Positions 8,739-18,059 of a stretch of DNA of 64,000 bases are shown one piece after another. The DNA lies in NCBI RefSeq assembly GCF_019880245.1, contig NZ_CP082286.1, positions 1,444,521 through 1,508,520 of the forward strand, read 5' to 3'. The stretch is from Halobaculum roseum (lineage in GTDB: Archaea; Halobacteriota; Halobacteria; Halobacteriales; Haloferacaceae). Every line of letters starts with the position of its first letter. Position 1 is the first letter of the stretch. The position numbers and the translations under genes were made by a program. Under the pieces are notes generated by a model that saw only the letters and a program-made list of their open reading frames with translations, searched no databases and was not told the origin of the DNA.

Positions 8739-9974
8739 TCAGTACTGGTAGCGACCGAACTCGCCGTCGTTGAACACCGGGCCCTCGTTGCTCGTCTCGA
8801 TCTTCTCGCGGGCGTCCTCGAAGTCGGCGCGGCGGACGGTCGTCCGCTCGTCGCGGATGGCGAACATCCCCGCCTCGGTGGTGAGCGCGGCGATGTCGGC
8901 GCCGGAGTAGTCGTCGAGGTCCGCGGCGAGGTCGGCGAAGTCCACGTCGTCGGCGACGGCCATGTCCGCCGTGTGGATCTCGAGGATGCGCTCGCGGCCC
9001 TCGGGGCCGGGCTTGGGGACCTCGATGAGGCGGTCGAACCGGCCCGGGCGGAGGATCGCGTCGTCGAGCATGTCGAAGCGGTTCGTCGCCGCGATGATCC
9101 GCACCTCGCCGCGGTCGTCGAAGCCGTCCATCTCGCTCAGGAGCTGCATCATCGTGCGCTGGACCTCGGCGTCGCCGGAGGTCTTCGAGTCGGTGCGCTT
9201 GGCGGCGACGGCGTCGATCTCGTCGATGAAGATGACGGCGGGTTCGCGCTCGCCAGCCAGATCGAACAGGTCGCGCACGAGGCGGGCGCCCTCGCCGATG
9301 AACTTCCGAACCAGTTCCGAGCCGGCCATCTTGATGAACGTCGCGTCGGTCTCGTTGGCGACGGCCTTCGCGAGCATCGTCTTCCCGGTGCCGGGCGGGC
9401 CGTGCAGGAGGACGCCGCTGGGCGGCGTGATGCCGACCTCGCGGAACGCGTCGGCGTTGATGAGGGGGTCCTCGACGGCCTCGCGTACCTCGCGGACCTG
9501 CTCGTCGATGCCGCCGATGTCGTCGTAGGTGACCTCCGGGTCGGCGTCGACCTCCATCGCCTGCGCGCGGGCGTCGGTCTCGTCGTCGAGCACCGTCTGG
9601 ACGCTGAAGGAGTCGTTGATGGCGACGCGGTCGCCCGCCTCCAACTCGTCCTCCAGCTGGGGCGAGAGGTCGGTGAGCACCTCCTGGTTGTTGCCGTGCT
9701 GTTTGATCACCGCGCCGTCCTCGGTGAGCTCCTCGACGGTCGCGATGTACAGCGACGCGGTCTTCAGCGCCTCGTTGCGGCGCTTGAGCTCGTCGACCTC
9801 CTCGCGGAGGTCCGCGCGGCGGCTCTGGGCCTCGTCGAGGCGGTCGTCCAACTCGTCGTTGACCTGGACGATCCGCTCGAAGTGTTTGCGAAGCGCCTCC
9901 AGCCGCTCGGCCTCGTTCATGTCGGGATCCAGATCGAGCCGGGGCCGGTCGGGGAGGGACGGACTCCGAGACAT
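8739..9974 (-). CDS. pan: proteasome-activating nucleotidase (PAN)
   Basis: AAA+ ATPase that unfolds substrates and opens the 20S proteasome. The 411-residue protein has an N-terminal coiled coil (about 20-70), an OB domain (about 75-140), Walker A GPPGTGKT (192-199), Walker B IFIDEID (248-254), and the SRH segment ATNRFDMLDDAILRPGRFDR. The C-terminus is FGRYQY. The gate-opening HbYX motif needs Tyr at the second-last position, but here that residue is Gln, so docking may be altered or shifted. Length and domains otherwise match archaeal PAN. Confidence 0.96.
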   Translation of the reverse strand: MSRSPSLPDRPRLDLDPDMNEAERLEALRKHFERIVQVNDELDDRLDEAQSRRADLREEVDELKRRNEALKTASLYIATVEELTEDGAVIKQHGNNQEVLTDLSPQLEDELEAGDRVAINDSFSVQTVLDDETDARAQAMEVDADPEVTYDDIGGIDEQVREVREAVEDPLINADAFREVGITPPSGVLLHGPPGTGKTMLAKAVANETDATFIKMAGSELVRKFIGEGARLVRDLFDLAGEREPAVIFIDEIDAVAAKRTDSKTSGDAEVQRTMMQLLSEMDGFDDRGEVRIIAATNRFDMLDDAILRPGRFDRLIEVPKPGPEGRERILEIHTADMAVADDVDFADLAADLDDYSGADIAALTTEAGMFAIRDERTTVRRADFEDAREKIETSNEGPVFNDGEFGRYQY

Positions 9975-10116
9975 TTCTCGCCCGTGCTTAGGTACCGCCC
10001 GTAAAGGGGCTTTGGGTGGCGGGAGCGTTCGCCTCCGCCGGGGATCGGCGCCGCGGCGACCGAATCGCGGCGCGATCGCGGTACGGCACCGGCAGCGGCT
10101 CGACTTCGGCGCCGCC

Positions 10117-11919
10117 TTACAGGTCCAGCAGCGTCTCGGCCTCGTCGAGGTAGTCGTCGTACACGCCGATGGCCGACTCGATGGGGTCGGACTCGGTCAT
10201 GTCGATGCCGGCGATCTCCAGCACGTCGATCGGGTACTCGGCGCCGCCGGCGCGCAGGGCCGCGCGGTACTCCTCGGCGGCGACCTCGCCCTCGTCCTCG
10301 ATCCGGTCGACGATGGCCGCGGCCGCCGAGATGCCCGTCGAGTACTGGTAGACGTAGAAATTGTAGTAGAAATGAGGAATACGCATCCACTCGCGGCGGA
10401 TGTGCTCGTCGACGGTCGCGTCGACGTGACCGTAGAACTCCGCCTTCAGGTCGCCGTACAGTTCGTCGAACACGTCGGGCGTGAGCGGCTTGCCCGCCTC
10501 GTCGTGCTCGTGGATCGCCTGCTCGAACGCCGCGAACATCGTCTGACGGAAGAGGGTCGAGCGGAAGCGTTCGAGGTACTGGTCGAGCGCGTGGACCCGA
10601 AGCTCGTCGGACTCGGCGTTCTCCAGCAGGTGCCTCGTCAGCAGCGTCTCGTTGACGGTGGAGGCGACCTCGGCGACGAAGATCTCGTAGTCGGCGTACT
10701 GCCACGGCTGGGCCTCCTTCGCCAGCTCCGAGTGCATGGAGTGGCCCAGTTCGTGGGCCAGCGTGTACATCGAGGACACGTCGTCCTGGTAGTTCATCAT
10801 GATGAACGGCTGGGTGTCGTACGTGCCCGCCGAGTAGGCGCCCGAGCGCTTCCCGCGGTTCTCGTACACGTCGACCCAGCGCGACTCCAGCCCCTCGGCC
10901 ATGCGCTGTTGGTACTCCTCGCCGAGCGGCGCGACCGCCTCGATCACGTGTTCCTTCGCCTCCTCGTAGCTGATCTCGGGGCCCTCGTCGCCCGTCAGCG
11001 ACATGTAGAGGTCCCACATCTCCAGCGTGTCAACGTCGAGCGCGCGCCGCTTCAGGTCGGCGTGGCGACCCAGCGAGTCGAGGTTGTCGCGGACGGTGTC
11101 GACGAGCGTGTCGTACACCTCGACCGGGACGTTCGGCCCGTCGAGCGCCGCCTCGCGGGCGGTGTCGTAGTTTCGGGCCTCGGCCATCTTCACGTCCTTC
11201 TTCACGCTCTTGGCGAGCGTCGTGCCGACGGTGTTGCGGACGGTCTCCCACTCCGAGTAGAACTCCTCGTGGACGCGTCGTCGGAACTCGCGGTCCGGCT
11301 TCTGGAGGAGGGTGGTGAAGTTGCCCTGGGAGATCTCGACCTCGTCGCCGTCGGGGTCCTCGACGGTCGGGAACGTCATGTCCGCGTTCGACAGCATCGA
11401 GTACGCCTCGCTCGCGGCGCCGGTGACCTCGCTCAGGTCCGCGAGCAGCTCCTCGACCTCCGCCGAGCGCGTGTGCGGCTTCATCCGGAGCACGTCGTCG
11501 AAGAAGTGCTCGTACTCCGCGAGCGCGGGCTCCTCGTCGATCATGTCCCGGATGTCGCTCCGGTCGAGCTCCTGGAGCTCGGGTTCGAGGTAGCTGGACG
11601 CGCTCGACGCCTCCGCCGACAGCGCCTGCGCCTTCGAGGACATCGCCTGATACCCCTGGTCGCGGGTGTCCTCGTTCGAGCGAAGCTGCGCGTAGGAGGT
11701 GACCTTCGACACCTCGCGGAACACCGCCTCGTAGGTGTCGAGCAGTTCGCGAAGCGTCGCCGCGCTCTCGGTCGCGCGGCCCTCGTACGCGCGGAGGTCG
11801 TCGAGGCGCTCCTCGACGTCCGCGTACGCCTCCTCCCACGCCTCGTCGTCCGCGTAGATGGAGTCGATGCTCCACTTGTACTCCTCGTCGATCTCCGAGC
11901 GCTCGGGAACCGAACTCAT
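10117..11919 (-). CDS. pepF: oligoendopeptidase F (M3 metallopeptidase)
   Basis: Zinc-dependent cytosolic oligopeptidase that degrades peptides of roughly 7-20 residues. The 600-residue protein carries LAHELGHSMHS (HExxH around 388-392), followed by the downstream FVAEVASTVNETLL glutamate ligand, and the conserved PHFYYNFYVYQYSTG near the C-terminus. The start MSSVPERSEIDEEYKW is chosen because the family begins just before an acidic YKW segment; the longer frame upstream is arginine-rich non-coding DNA. It probably works downstream of the proteasome encoded by the neighbouring PAN system. Confidence 0.95.
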   Translation of the reverse strand: MSSVPERSEIDEEYKWSIDSIYADDEAWEEAYADVEERLDDLRAYEGRATESAATLRELLDTYEAVFREVSKVTSYAQLRSNEDTRDQGYQAMSSKAQALSAEASSASSYLEPELQELDRSDIRDMIDEEPALAEYEHFFDDVLRMKPHTRSAEVEELLADLSEVTGAASEAYSMLSNADMTFPTVEDPDGDEVEISQGNFTTLLQKPDREFRRRVHEEFYSEWETVRNTVGTTLAKSVKKDVKMAEARNYDTAREAALDGPNVPVEVYDTLVDTVRDNLDSLGRHADLKRRALDVDTLEMWDLYMSLTGDEGPEISYEEAKEHVIEAVAPLGEEYQQRMAEGLESRWVDVYENRGKRSGAYSAGTYDTQPFIMMNYQDDVSSMYTLAHELGHSMHSELAKEAQPWQYADYEIFVAEVASTVNETLLTRHLLENAESDELRVHALDQYLERFRSTLFRQTMFAAFEQAIHEHDEAGKPLTPDVFDELYGDLKAEFYGHVDATVDEHIRREWMRIPHFYYNFYVYQYSTGISAAAAIVDRIEDEGEVAAEEYRAALRAGGAEYPIDVLEIAGIDMTESDPIESAIGVYDDYLDEAETLLDL

Positions 11920-12044
11920 GCACGGTTCTCGCCCGTGGGCGGTGGTAAGTCTTGCCAAGCAGATCCGGCAGAATCGCCCGCCTACGGCCACGTCCTCGGC
12001 ACTAGCCGTGGCATCGGGCGCGACGAGCGTACCGCCGGGACTCG

Positions 12045-12108
12045 GGAGCCGGAACCGGAACCGGAACCGCAACCGGATCGGAACTGGAACCGAAACCGGA
12101 TCGGAACC
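12045..12108. repeat. degenerate GGAACC hexamer array
   Basis: About 64 bp made of hexamers close to GGAACC or CGGAAC with variants GGATCG, GAAACC and GCAACC. It lies in the spacer between pepF and the methyltransferase gene, both transcribed leftward. The phase is hexameric throughout, so it looks like slippage-derived simple sequence. I see no promoter inside it. Confidence 0.75.
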
Positions 12109-12154
12109 GAGAGAGCCGACGGCCGCGGCCGACGAGTCGGCCGGTTCTCGCGGC

Positions 12155-13273
12155 TCAGTTCCGGTCGGGATACGGTGCCTCGACGCGGAGTAACTTGACG
12201 CCGGGCGCCCGTCGGAAGGTCCTCGTCTCGACGGCGGACAGCCCCGCGTCGCCGAGCCGGCGGTTCACCGCGTCGGCGTCGAGTGTGCCGCCGCCGAGGG
12301 TGATCAGGTACGTGAGATCGATCAGCGCGACGCCGACATCGGCGAGCGACGATCTCCCGCCGCGCCCGAACTGGTCGAGGATCGCGAGCTTCCCGCCGTG
12401 CGCGAGGGCGGCCGCGGCGCGGTCGAGCAGCGTCGCCGCCTCCGCCGGGGAGTGACCGTGGAGGACGTTGAACAGGAGGACGAGATCGTAGCCCGCGTCC
12501 GCGTCGTCGGCGCCGTCGGGACCGGTGTCGGGATCGAAGTCCGAGTCGAGATCCGGATCGACGAGTCGACGCCACAGGTCGTCGGTGAGGTAGTCGCCGC
12601 CGACGAACCGCACGTCGACGCCCGCCTCGGCGGCGGCCTCGCGCGCCGGCTCCAGCGCGGGCGGGCGGTCGACCAGCGTCACCGACGCCCCGCGGCGCGC
12701 GAGTTCGACCGCGTAGGCGCCGTGGCCGCCGCCGAGGTCGAGGACGCGAGCGCCGGACACGTCGCCGAGGGCGTCGGCGACCGGGTCGACCAGCAGCGAC
12801 GCCGCCGCGCGGAAGCCGGCCTGCGTCGTCGCCCACGCCGCCTCGTCGTCGCCGAGCCACTCGTACAGCGACCCGCCGGGGTCGCCCTCGCGGACGGCGC
12901 GTGCGGCGTGCTCGCGCCAGTACGGGAGGACGACCTCGACCCAGAAGCGCGCGAACGGCGCGAGGTTCGCGTCGCCGCCCTCGGTGAGCCACCGCTCGGT
13001 CGTCCGCGTCCGCCAGTACTCGTCGCCCGAACGGTCGGCGTACCCGACCGCGACGAGCGCGTCGAGCAACCGGCGCAGCGCGTCCTCCTCACACGCGAGC
13101 GCGGCCGCGAGGCTCGACACCGACTGCGGCCCGTCGAGGGCGGCGAGCACGCCGAGCTCGTCGGCGAGGGCGACGGCGTGCAGCGAGGCCGCGCCGTGCA
13201 CGTCGAGGATAGCCGACGGCGCGAGGTTCGCGCGGAAGGCGAGGCGTTCGAGGAACCCCGGAACGACCGGCAT
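12155..13273 (-). CDS. SAM-dependent O-methyltransferase-like protein
   Basis: A 372-residue class I methyltransferase with an N-terminal winged-helix dimerisation domain (about 20-100, VHGAASLHAVALADELGVLAALDG...RRLLDALVAVGYADR). The SAM-binding motif I is VLDLGGGHGAYAVELARRG, followed by the acidic ribose-binding TLVDRPPAL and VLLFNVLHGHSPAEAATLLDRAAAAL. The pattern fits the Methyltransf_2 family (O-methyltransferases of phenolics, quinones or carotenoids). Start MPVVPGFLERLAFRANLAPSAI is preferred over the longer frame. The substrate is unknown. Confidence 0.83.
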   Translation of the reverse strand: MPVVPGFLERLAFRANLAPSAILDVHGAASLHAVALADELGVLAALDGPQSVSSLAAALACEEDALRRLLDALVAVGYADRSGDEYWRTRTTERWLTEGGDANLAPFARFWVEVVLPYWREHAARAVREGDPGGSLYEWLGDDEAAWATTQAGFRAAASLLVDPVADALGDVSGARVLDLGGGHGAYAVELARRGASVTLVDRPPALEPAREAAAEAGVDVRFVGGDYLTDDLWRRLVDPDLDSDFDPDTGPDGADDADAGYDLVLLFNVLHGHSPAEAATLLDRAAAALAHGGKLAILDQFGRGGRSSLADVGVALIDLTYLITLGGGTLDADAVNRRLGDAGLSAVETRTFRRAPGVKLLRVEAPYPDRN

Positions 13274-13473
13274 CAGCCGATCACCGGTGACAGCACGTTC
13301 ATACCGGAGGGTCGGCGCCGACGGGGATAACCACCCGGGAACGCTCCATGAATCAAATAACGCGATATGAAATGGCCGATCTCGCACGCGGTCGGGAGTT
13401 CGCGCGATTCGACAGACGGACACGGAGGACGCGCACCCGCGGGTTTTTGCCGCCGCTGACCGATCCCGTCGGC

Positions 13474-14802
13474 ATGGATCTCGACGACACCCTCGCCGCG
13501 GCGGTCGGTCGCGCCTGGACCGACACCGCGCCGTGGGAGTTCATCACCGAGCTGACGGCGCTGGGGGGTCGAATGGGCGCGAGCGAGGGCGAGGCGCGCG
13601 CGGCGGAGGTCGTCGCCGACGCGTTCGAGGAGATCGGACTCGACCGCGTCCGGAGACAGCCGTTCGACGCGCCCGAGTGGCGCCGCGGCGACACGACGTT
13701 GCGGCTCACCGCGCCCGCCGATCGCGCGTTCGACGCCATCGCGCTGCCGTACAGCCCCGCGGGCGAGGCGTCGGGCGAGCTCGTCGACGTGGGGTACGGC
13801 ACGCCCGCGGAGATCGCCGAGGTCGACGTGGAGGGACGGATCGCCGTCGCCTCGACGACGACTCCCGGGGACTCGCGGTTCATCCACCGGATGGAGAAGT
13901 TCGGCGCCGCCGCGGAGGCGGGCGCGGAGGCGTTCGTCTTCGTCAACCACGTCCCCGGGCAGCTGCCGCCGACGGGGTCGCTCACCTTCGGCGAGGAGGC
14001 CGCGATCCCGGCGGTCGGCGTGAGCAAGGAGACGGGCGCGTGGCTCACCGAGTACGCGAGCGGGGGCGGGGAGGCCGACCTGTCGGTCGACGCCGAGACG
14101 GTTCCGAGCGAGTCACAGAACGTGCTCGCGCGCACCGGCCCGGCGACCGACGAGGAGGTGCTCGTGCTCGCCCACTACGACGGCCACGACATCGCGGAGG
14201 GCGCGCTGGACAACGGCTGCGGCGTCGCGACGCTGCTCGCGGCCGCGCGGGTGCTCGCGGCCGCCGACCTCGACATCGGGGTCCGGTTCGCCGCCGTCGG
14301 CTGCGAGGAGACGGGGCTGCTCGGTTCCGAGCACCTCGCGGCGACGACGGACCTGGACGGGGTGAAGGCCGTCGTGAACCTCGACGGAGCCGGTCGGTTC
14401 CGGGACCTCGTCGCGATGACCCACACCTCCGAGTCGACCGCCCGGGTCGCGCGGCGCGTGGGCGAGCGGACGCGCCAGCCGATCGAGGTGCGCGAGGAGC
14501 CGCATCCCTTCTCCGACCAGTGGCCGTTCGTCCGGCGCGGGACGGCGGCGCTCCAACTGCACTCGGACTCCGGCGAGCGCGGGCGGGGGTGGGGCCACAC
14601 CCACGCCGACACGCGCGACAAGGTCGACGACCGCTGCGTCCGCGAGCACGGCGTCCTCGCGGCGCTCATGGTCCGCGAACTCGCGAACGAGGGGACCGAG
14701 GTCCCGGTGCTCGACCCCTACGAGCTGGAGGCGGCGTTCCGCGAGGCCGACTTCGAGCCGGGGATGAAGGCCGCCGGGCTGTGGCCCGAGGAGTGGGAGT
14801 AA
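13474..14802 (+). CDS. M28-family zinc aminopeptidase with PA domain
   Basis: Predicted di-zinc aminopeptidase of 442 residues. An N-terminal part is followed by a protease-associated (PA) domain (about 100-205), then the M28 catalytic core. That core includes LAHYDGHDIAEGALDNGCGVATLL (His near 234 and the bridging Asp), GCEETGLLGSEHL (catalytic Glu pair), NLDGAGR, and a terminal HTHADTRDKVD histidine. No signal peptide is visible at MDLDDTLAAAVGRAW, so it is probably cytosolic. The start is chosen at the first ATG before homology-like sequence. Confidence 0.9.
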   Translation: MDLDDTLAAAVGRAWTDTAPWEFITELTALGGRMGASEGEARAAEVVADAFEEIGLDRVRRQPFDAPEWRRGDTTLRLTAPADRAFDAIALPYSPAGEASGELVDVGYGTPAEIAEVDVEGRIAVASTTTPGDSRFIHRMEKFGAAAEAGAEAFVFVNHVPGQLPPTGSLTFGEEAAIPAVGVSKETGAWLTEYASGGGEADLSVDAETVPSESQNVLARTGPATDEEVLVLAHYDGHDIAEGALDNGCGVATLLAAARVLAAADLDIGVRFAAVGCEETGLLGSEHLAATTDLDGVKAVVNLDGAGRFRDLVAMTHTSESTARVARRVGERTRQPIEVREEPHPFSDQWPFVRRGTAALQLHSDSGERGRGWGHTHADTRDKVDDRCVREHGVLAALMVRELANEGTEVPVLDPYELEAAFREADFEPGMKAAGLWPEEWE

Positions 14803-14809
14803 GGAGAGG

Positions 14810-15634
14810 TCACTCCGGTATCGAGTCGAGCACGTCGCCGAACACCCGGCCCCGGGCGAGCGCGTCGACGCGGCGCTCGGCGAACACGTCCCGGAGCGAC
14901 TCGACCGCCGCCGGATCGGGCTCGAACACGACGCCCGGATAGGACACGTCCGCGAGCACGAGGGGGTCGGGCGCGGCGGGCGCGACGCCGCGGGCGCCCG
15001 ACAGCGGCTCCTCGCCGAGAACCTCGTCGACCCGGTCGAGGCCGGTGTCGCCGACGGCGACGCCGCGGACGACCGTCGCGACCCGCCGGACGAACTCGCG
15101 AGGGAAGCCGCCGGCGGCGACGGTGAGGGTCAGGAAGTCGTCGCCGGCGGCGGCGACCGAGACCGAGAGGTCGCGTCGGGTTTTCCGCCCGCGCGGCTCG
15201 CTGGTGAGGTTGTGGACGTCGTGCTCGCCGGACAGCGCCGCGGCGGCGTCGCGGGCGCGGTCACGGTCGGCCCCGGGCGCGTGGAGGTGGTAGCGGTACG
15301 TCCGCCGGGCGGCGTCGTGGGTCGCGTGGAAGTCGGCTGGCACGTCGGCGGCGGCCCACACGCGGACGCCGGCCGGGAGTTCGCTGGAGAACGCCCGCGG
15401 CGTGAGCCACTCGGGCGCGTCGAGGGCGACGGTCTGGCGGACCGCCGAGACGCCGCGGTCGGTGCGGCCGGCGGCGGCGTAGCCGGGCGGAGTGTCCGCG
15501 TCGTGCCCGAACACGTCGAGCGCCCGGAGCGCGTCGAGCAGGGCGTCCTCGACGGTCGGCACGTCCGGCTGGCGCTGGAAGCCGAAGAAGGGGCGGCCGT
15601 CGTAGGCGACGCGGTACGCCCGGCGGGTCGCCAT
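14810..15634 (-). CDS. truA: tRNA pseudouridine synthase A
   Basis: Forms pseudouridine at tRNA positions 38-40. The 274-residue protein begins RRAYRVAYDGRPFFGFQRQP and holds the catalytic Asp59 in AGRTDRGVSA (55-64). The second-half motifs FHATHDAARRTYRYHL and FPREFVRRVATVVRGVAVGD are also present. The gene starts within the hisS stop (one-base overlap, CATTA on the plus strand), showing a tRNA-function operon hisS-truA. Confidence 0.94.
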   Translation of the reverse strand: MATRRAYRVAYDGRPFFGFQRQPDVPTVEDALLDALRALDVFGHDADTPPGYAAAGRTDRGVSAVRQTVALDAPEWLTPRAFSSELPAGVRVWAAADVPADFHATHDAARRTYRYHLHAPGADRDRARDAAAALSGEHDVHNLTSEPRGRKTRRDLSVSVAAAGDDFLTLTVAAGGFPREFVRRVATVVRGVAVGDTGLDRVDEVLGEEPLSGARGVAPAAPDPLVLADVSYPGVVFEPDPAAVESLRDVFAERRVDALARGRVFGDVLDSIPE

Positions 15635-16950
15635 TACGCGAAGTCGTCGAACGTCGGCCGGTCGAGCCCGCCCGGGAACTCGTCGACGGGCGCGGTCGTC
15701 TGGTCGCCGGAGGCCATGTCCTTCAGCGTCACCTCGTCGTTCGCGAGGTCCTGCTCGCCGACGATGACGACCGTCTCGGCGTTGATCGAGTCGGCGTAGT
15801 TGAGCTGCGCGCCGAAGCTGCGGTCGGAGACGTCGGACTCGACGACGTGTCCCCGCGCCCGGAGGTCGCGGGCGATCCGGGCGGCCGTCGGCCGGGTGTC
15901 GCCCACCTGCAGCACGTAGTAGTCCGTCTCGATCGTCGCGTCGGGGGCGACGCCCGCGCGTTCGAGCAGGAGGCCGAGGGGCGCGTGCCCCGGGGCGACG
16001 CCGACGGCGGGGGTGGGCTGGCCGCCGAACTCCTCGATGAGGTCGTCGTAGCGGCCGCCGCCGAAGACGGAGCGACCGATCTCGCCGGTCGCGTCGAAGC
16101 ACTCGAAGACGGCGCCGGTGTAGTAGTCCAGCCCGCGGGCGGTGCGAAGCGAGAGGTCGCAGTGCTCGCCGACGCCGAAGTCGTCCGCCGCCGCGAGGAC
16201 CTCACGGAGGTTCCCGACCGCGTCAGCGAGCCCCTCGCTGTTGGGCGCGAAGTCGGTGAGTTCGTCCAGGTCGGCGGGGTCGTCGACGCCCAGCAGGTCG
16301 TCGAACTCGCGGGCCCGGTCGAATTCGAGGCCGGCGTCGTGGAGCAGATCGAGGTACTCGGCCTCGTCGACCTTCTCCGATTTGTCGACCGCGCGGATCG
16401 CCGCGCGCACGTCCACGTCGGCGTCGAACGAGCGCAGCAGCGACCCGAGGATGTCGCGGTGGCTGACGCGGAACTCGAAGTCGTCGGCCGACAGCCCCAG
16501 GTCGGTCAGCGCGTCGGCGGCGGTCGCGAGCACCTCGGCGTCGGCCTCGGGTTCGGCCGAACCGAAGACGTCGATGTTCGTCTGGTAGAACTCGCGGAAG
16601 CGACCCTGCTGGACGGCCTCGTAGCGCCAGAAGGGGCGCGTCGAGAACCACTTGACGGGCTTGGACAGCTCCTGGGCCTTCGCGGCGTACATCCGCGCGA
16701 CGGTCGGCGTCAGCTCCGGCGAGAGCGTGACGTGGCGGCCGCCGTGGTCCTCGAAGGCGTACAGCTCGTCGACGATGTCGTCGCCGGACTTGTCGGTCCA
16801 CATCTCCGCCGGCTCCAGCCGGGGCGTGTCGATCTCGCGGAAGCCGTAGCGCCGGGCGACCGACTCCAGCGTGTCGGTCACCTCCCGGCGGACGGCCATC
16901 TCGGGGGGGTAGAAGTCGCGGAACCCCTTCAGGCGGTCGTAGGTGGGCAT
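15634..16950 (-). CDS. hisS: histidyl-tRNA synthetase
   Basis: Class II aminoacyl-tRNA synthetase of 438 residues charging tRNA-His. Motif 1 lies in ARRYGFREIDTPRLEPAEM, motif 2 in FSTRPFWRYEAVQQGRFREFYQTNIDVFG, the His-specific ARGLDYYTGAVFE, and motif 3 in FGGGRYDDLIEEFGG ... GVAPGHAPLGLLLERAG. A C-terminal anticodon-binding domain follows (TDYYVLQVGDTRPTAARIA...). It is the upstream member of a two-gene operon with truA. Confidence 0.97.
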   Translation of the reverse strand: MPTYDRLKGFRDFYPPEMAVRREVTDTLESVARRYGFREIDTPRLEPAEMWTDKSGDDIVDELYAFEDHGGRHVTLSPELTPTVARMYAAKAQELSKPVKWFSTRPFWRYEAVQQGRFREFYQTNIDVFGSAEPEADAEVLATAADALTDLGLSADDFEFRVSHRDILGSLLRSFDADVDVRAAIRAVDKSEKVDEAEYLDLLHDAGLEFDRAREFDDLLGVDDPADLDELTDFAPNSEGLADAVGNLREVLAAADDFGVGEHCDLSLRTARGLDYYTGAVFECFDATGEIGRSVFGGGRYDDLIEEFGGQPTPAVGVAPGHAPLGLLLERAGVAPDATIETDYYVLQVGDTRPTAARIARDLRARGHVVESDVSDRSFGAQLNYADSINAETVVIVGEQDLANDEVTLKDMASGDQTTAPVDEFPGGLDRPTFDDFA

Positions 16951-17030
16951 TACCGGCTAGGTCTCGCGTCCGGGAGTTTAACCCCGTGGTTCGTCGCCGC
17001 CGGCGGAGCGGTCTCCCGGCCGCTTCGCGC

Positions 17031-17924
17031 TCACACCGCGAGGAACCCGACGCCGACGACCGCGAGCGCGGCGGCGACGAGCCGGGCGCCCAGGCGTCGC
17101 TCCTTGAGGATCACGCCCCCGAGCACCACCGCGACGACCGCCTGCGTGTTGACGACCGGCGAGGCGATGCTCGCGGGGAGCGCGGCGAACGCGACGCTCG
17201 TGAGGTGTTCGGCTACCGCGACGACCAGCCCGAGCGCGAGGAACGTCGGAACCGGCGTCTCCCACGACCTGTCGACTTCCCAATCGCGAACGGCGAGCGG
17301 GAGGAGCACGAGCAACACGCCGCCGAGCACGACGATCACGAGCGCCTCCGGCGGGAGGCCGACGCGGTCGAGCACCGCGCGCTTCGCCACGTCGCCGACG
17401 GCGTACGCGACCGCCGACAGCAGCGCGAGCTGTGCGGGGCGGGCCGTGACGGCCCGGCGGAGGGGTTCGACCGGGTCGCCGCCGCGGTAGTTCGCGACGT
17501 ACACCGCGGCGGTGACGACGGCGATGCCGACGAACGCCAGCGCCGGGAGGTCGGCGCCCAGCAGGAGCAGCTCCAGCGGGAGGACGAACACGGGGACGAC
17601 CTTGTTGATCGGCGTGACGTACGACACCTCGCCGAGCGCGAGCGCGTTCACGAACAGGACGAAGCCGACGCCGACGCCGAGGACGGCCCCGACGAGCGCG
17701 AGCACGGCGGGCGCGCCGAGCGTCGCGGGATCGGGGAGCGCCGACGGCGACAGCCGGGTGACGGCGACGGGGGCGTACCACGCCAGCGCGCAGACGTTGA
17801 CGAGGACCGTGAGCACCGTGGCGGGGACGCCGGAGACGTAGCGCTTCAACGCGAAGAGGTAGACGCCCCACAGCACCGCCGCGGCGACGGCGACGGCGAT
17901 GCCGGGAGAGACGAGTGCGGACAC
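17031..17924 (-). CDS. EamA/DMT-family exporter
   Basis: A 297-residue membrane protein with two EamA repeats and about ten hydrophobic helices. It starts with GTG (MSALVSPGIAVAVAAAVLWGVYLFALKRY). The paired repeat signature PINKVVPVFVLPLELLLLG in the first half matches VVNTQAVVAVVLGGVILKERRLG in the second. Members export metabolites or amino acids; the substrate cannot be read from sequence. The final EamA motif (ILKERR) is intact. Confidence 0.88.
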   Translation of the reverse strand: MSALVSPGIAVAVAAAVLWGVYLFALKRYVSGVPATVLTVLVNVCALAWYAPVAVTRLSPSALPDPATLGAPAVLALVGAVLGVGVGFVLFVNALALGEVSYVTPINKVVPVFVLPLELLLLGADLPALAFVGIAVVTAAVYVANYRGGDPVEPLRRAVTARPAQLALLSAVAYAVGDVAKRAVLDRVGLPPEALVIVVLGGVLLVLLPLAVRDWEVDRSWETPVPTFLALGLVVAVAEHLTSVAFAALPASIASPVVNTQAVVAVVLGGVILKERRLGARLVAAALAVVGVGFLAV

Positions 17925-18059
17925 GCTTCGGGGTCGACGGTCGGGGGTGAAAACGGCGTGGATGACGGCGAACGCGGCGGGCGGTTGTCGCCGACGGTAG
18001 CGATAGCGAGGTGGTCGCGGCGGTGCGAGCCGCCCGCGACTCAGGGACCCGACCGCGAC

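Noticed and set aside
12045..12108. Hexamer array as a regulatory element
   Set aside because: No promoter or structure; most likely replication slippage, so listed only as a repeat.
9529..12198. An 889-codon rightward open frame opposite pan and pepF
   Set aside because: Composition is that of an antisense shadow (Arg, Leu, Val-rich repeats), while both leftward proteins show clear family motifs.
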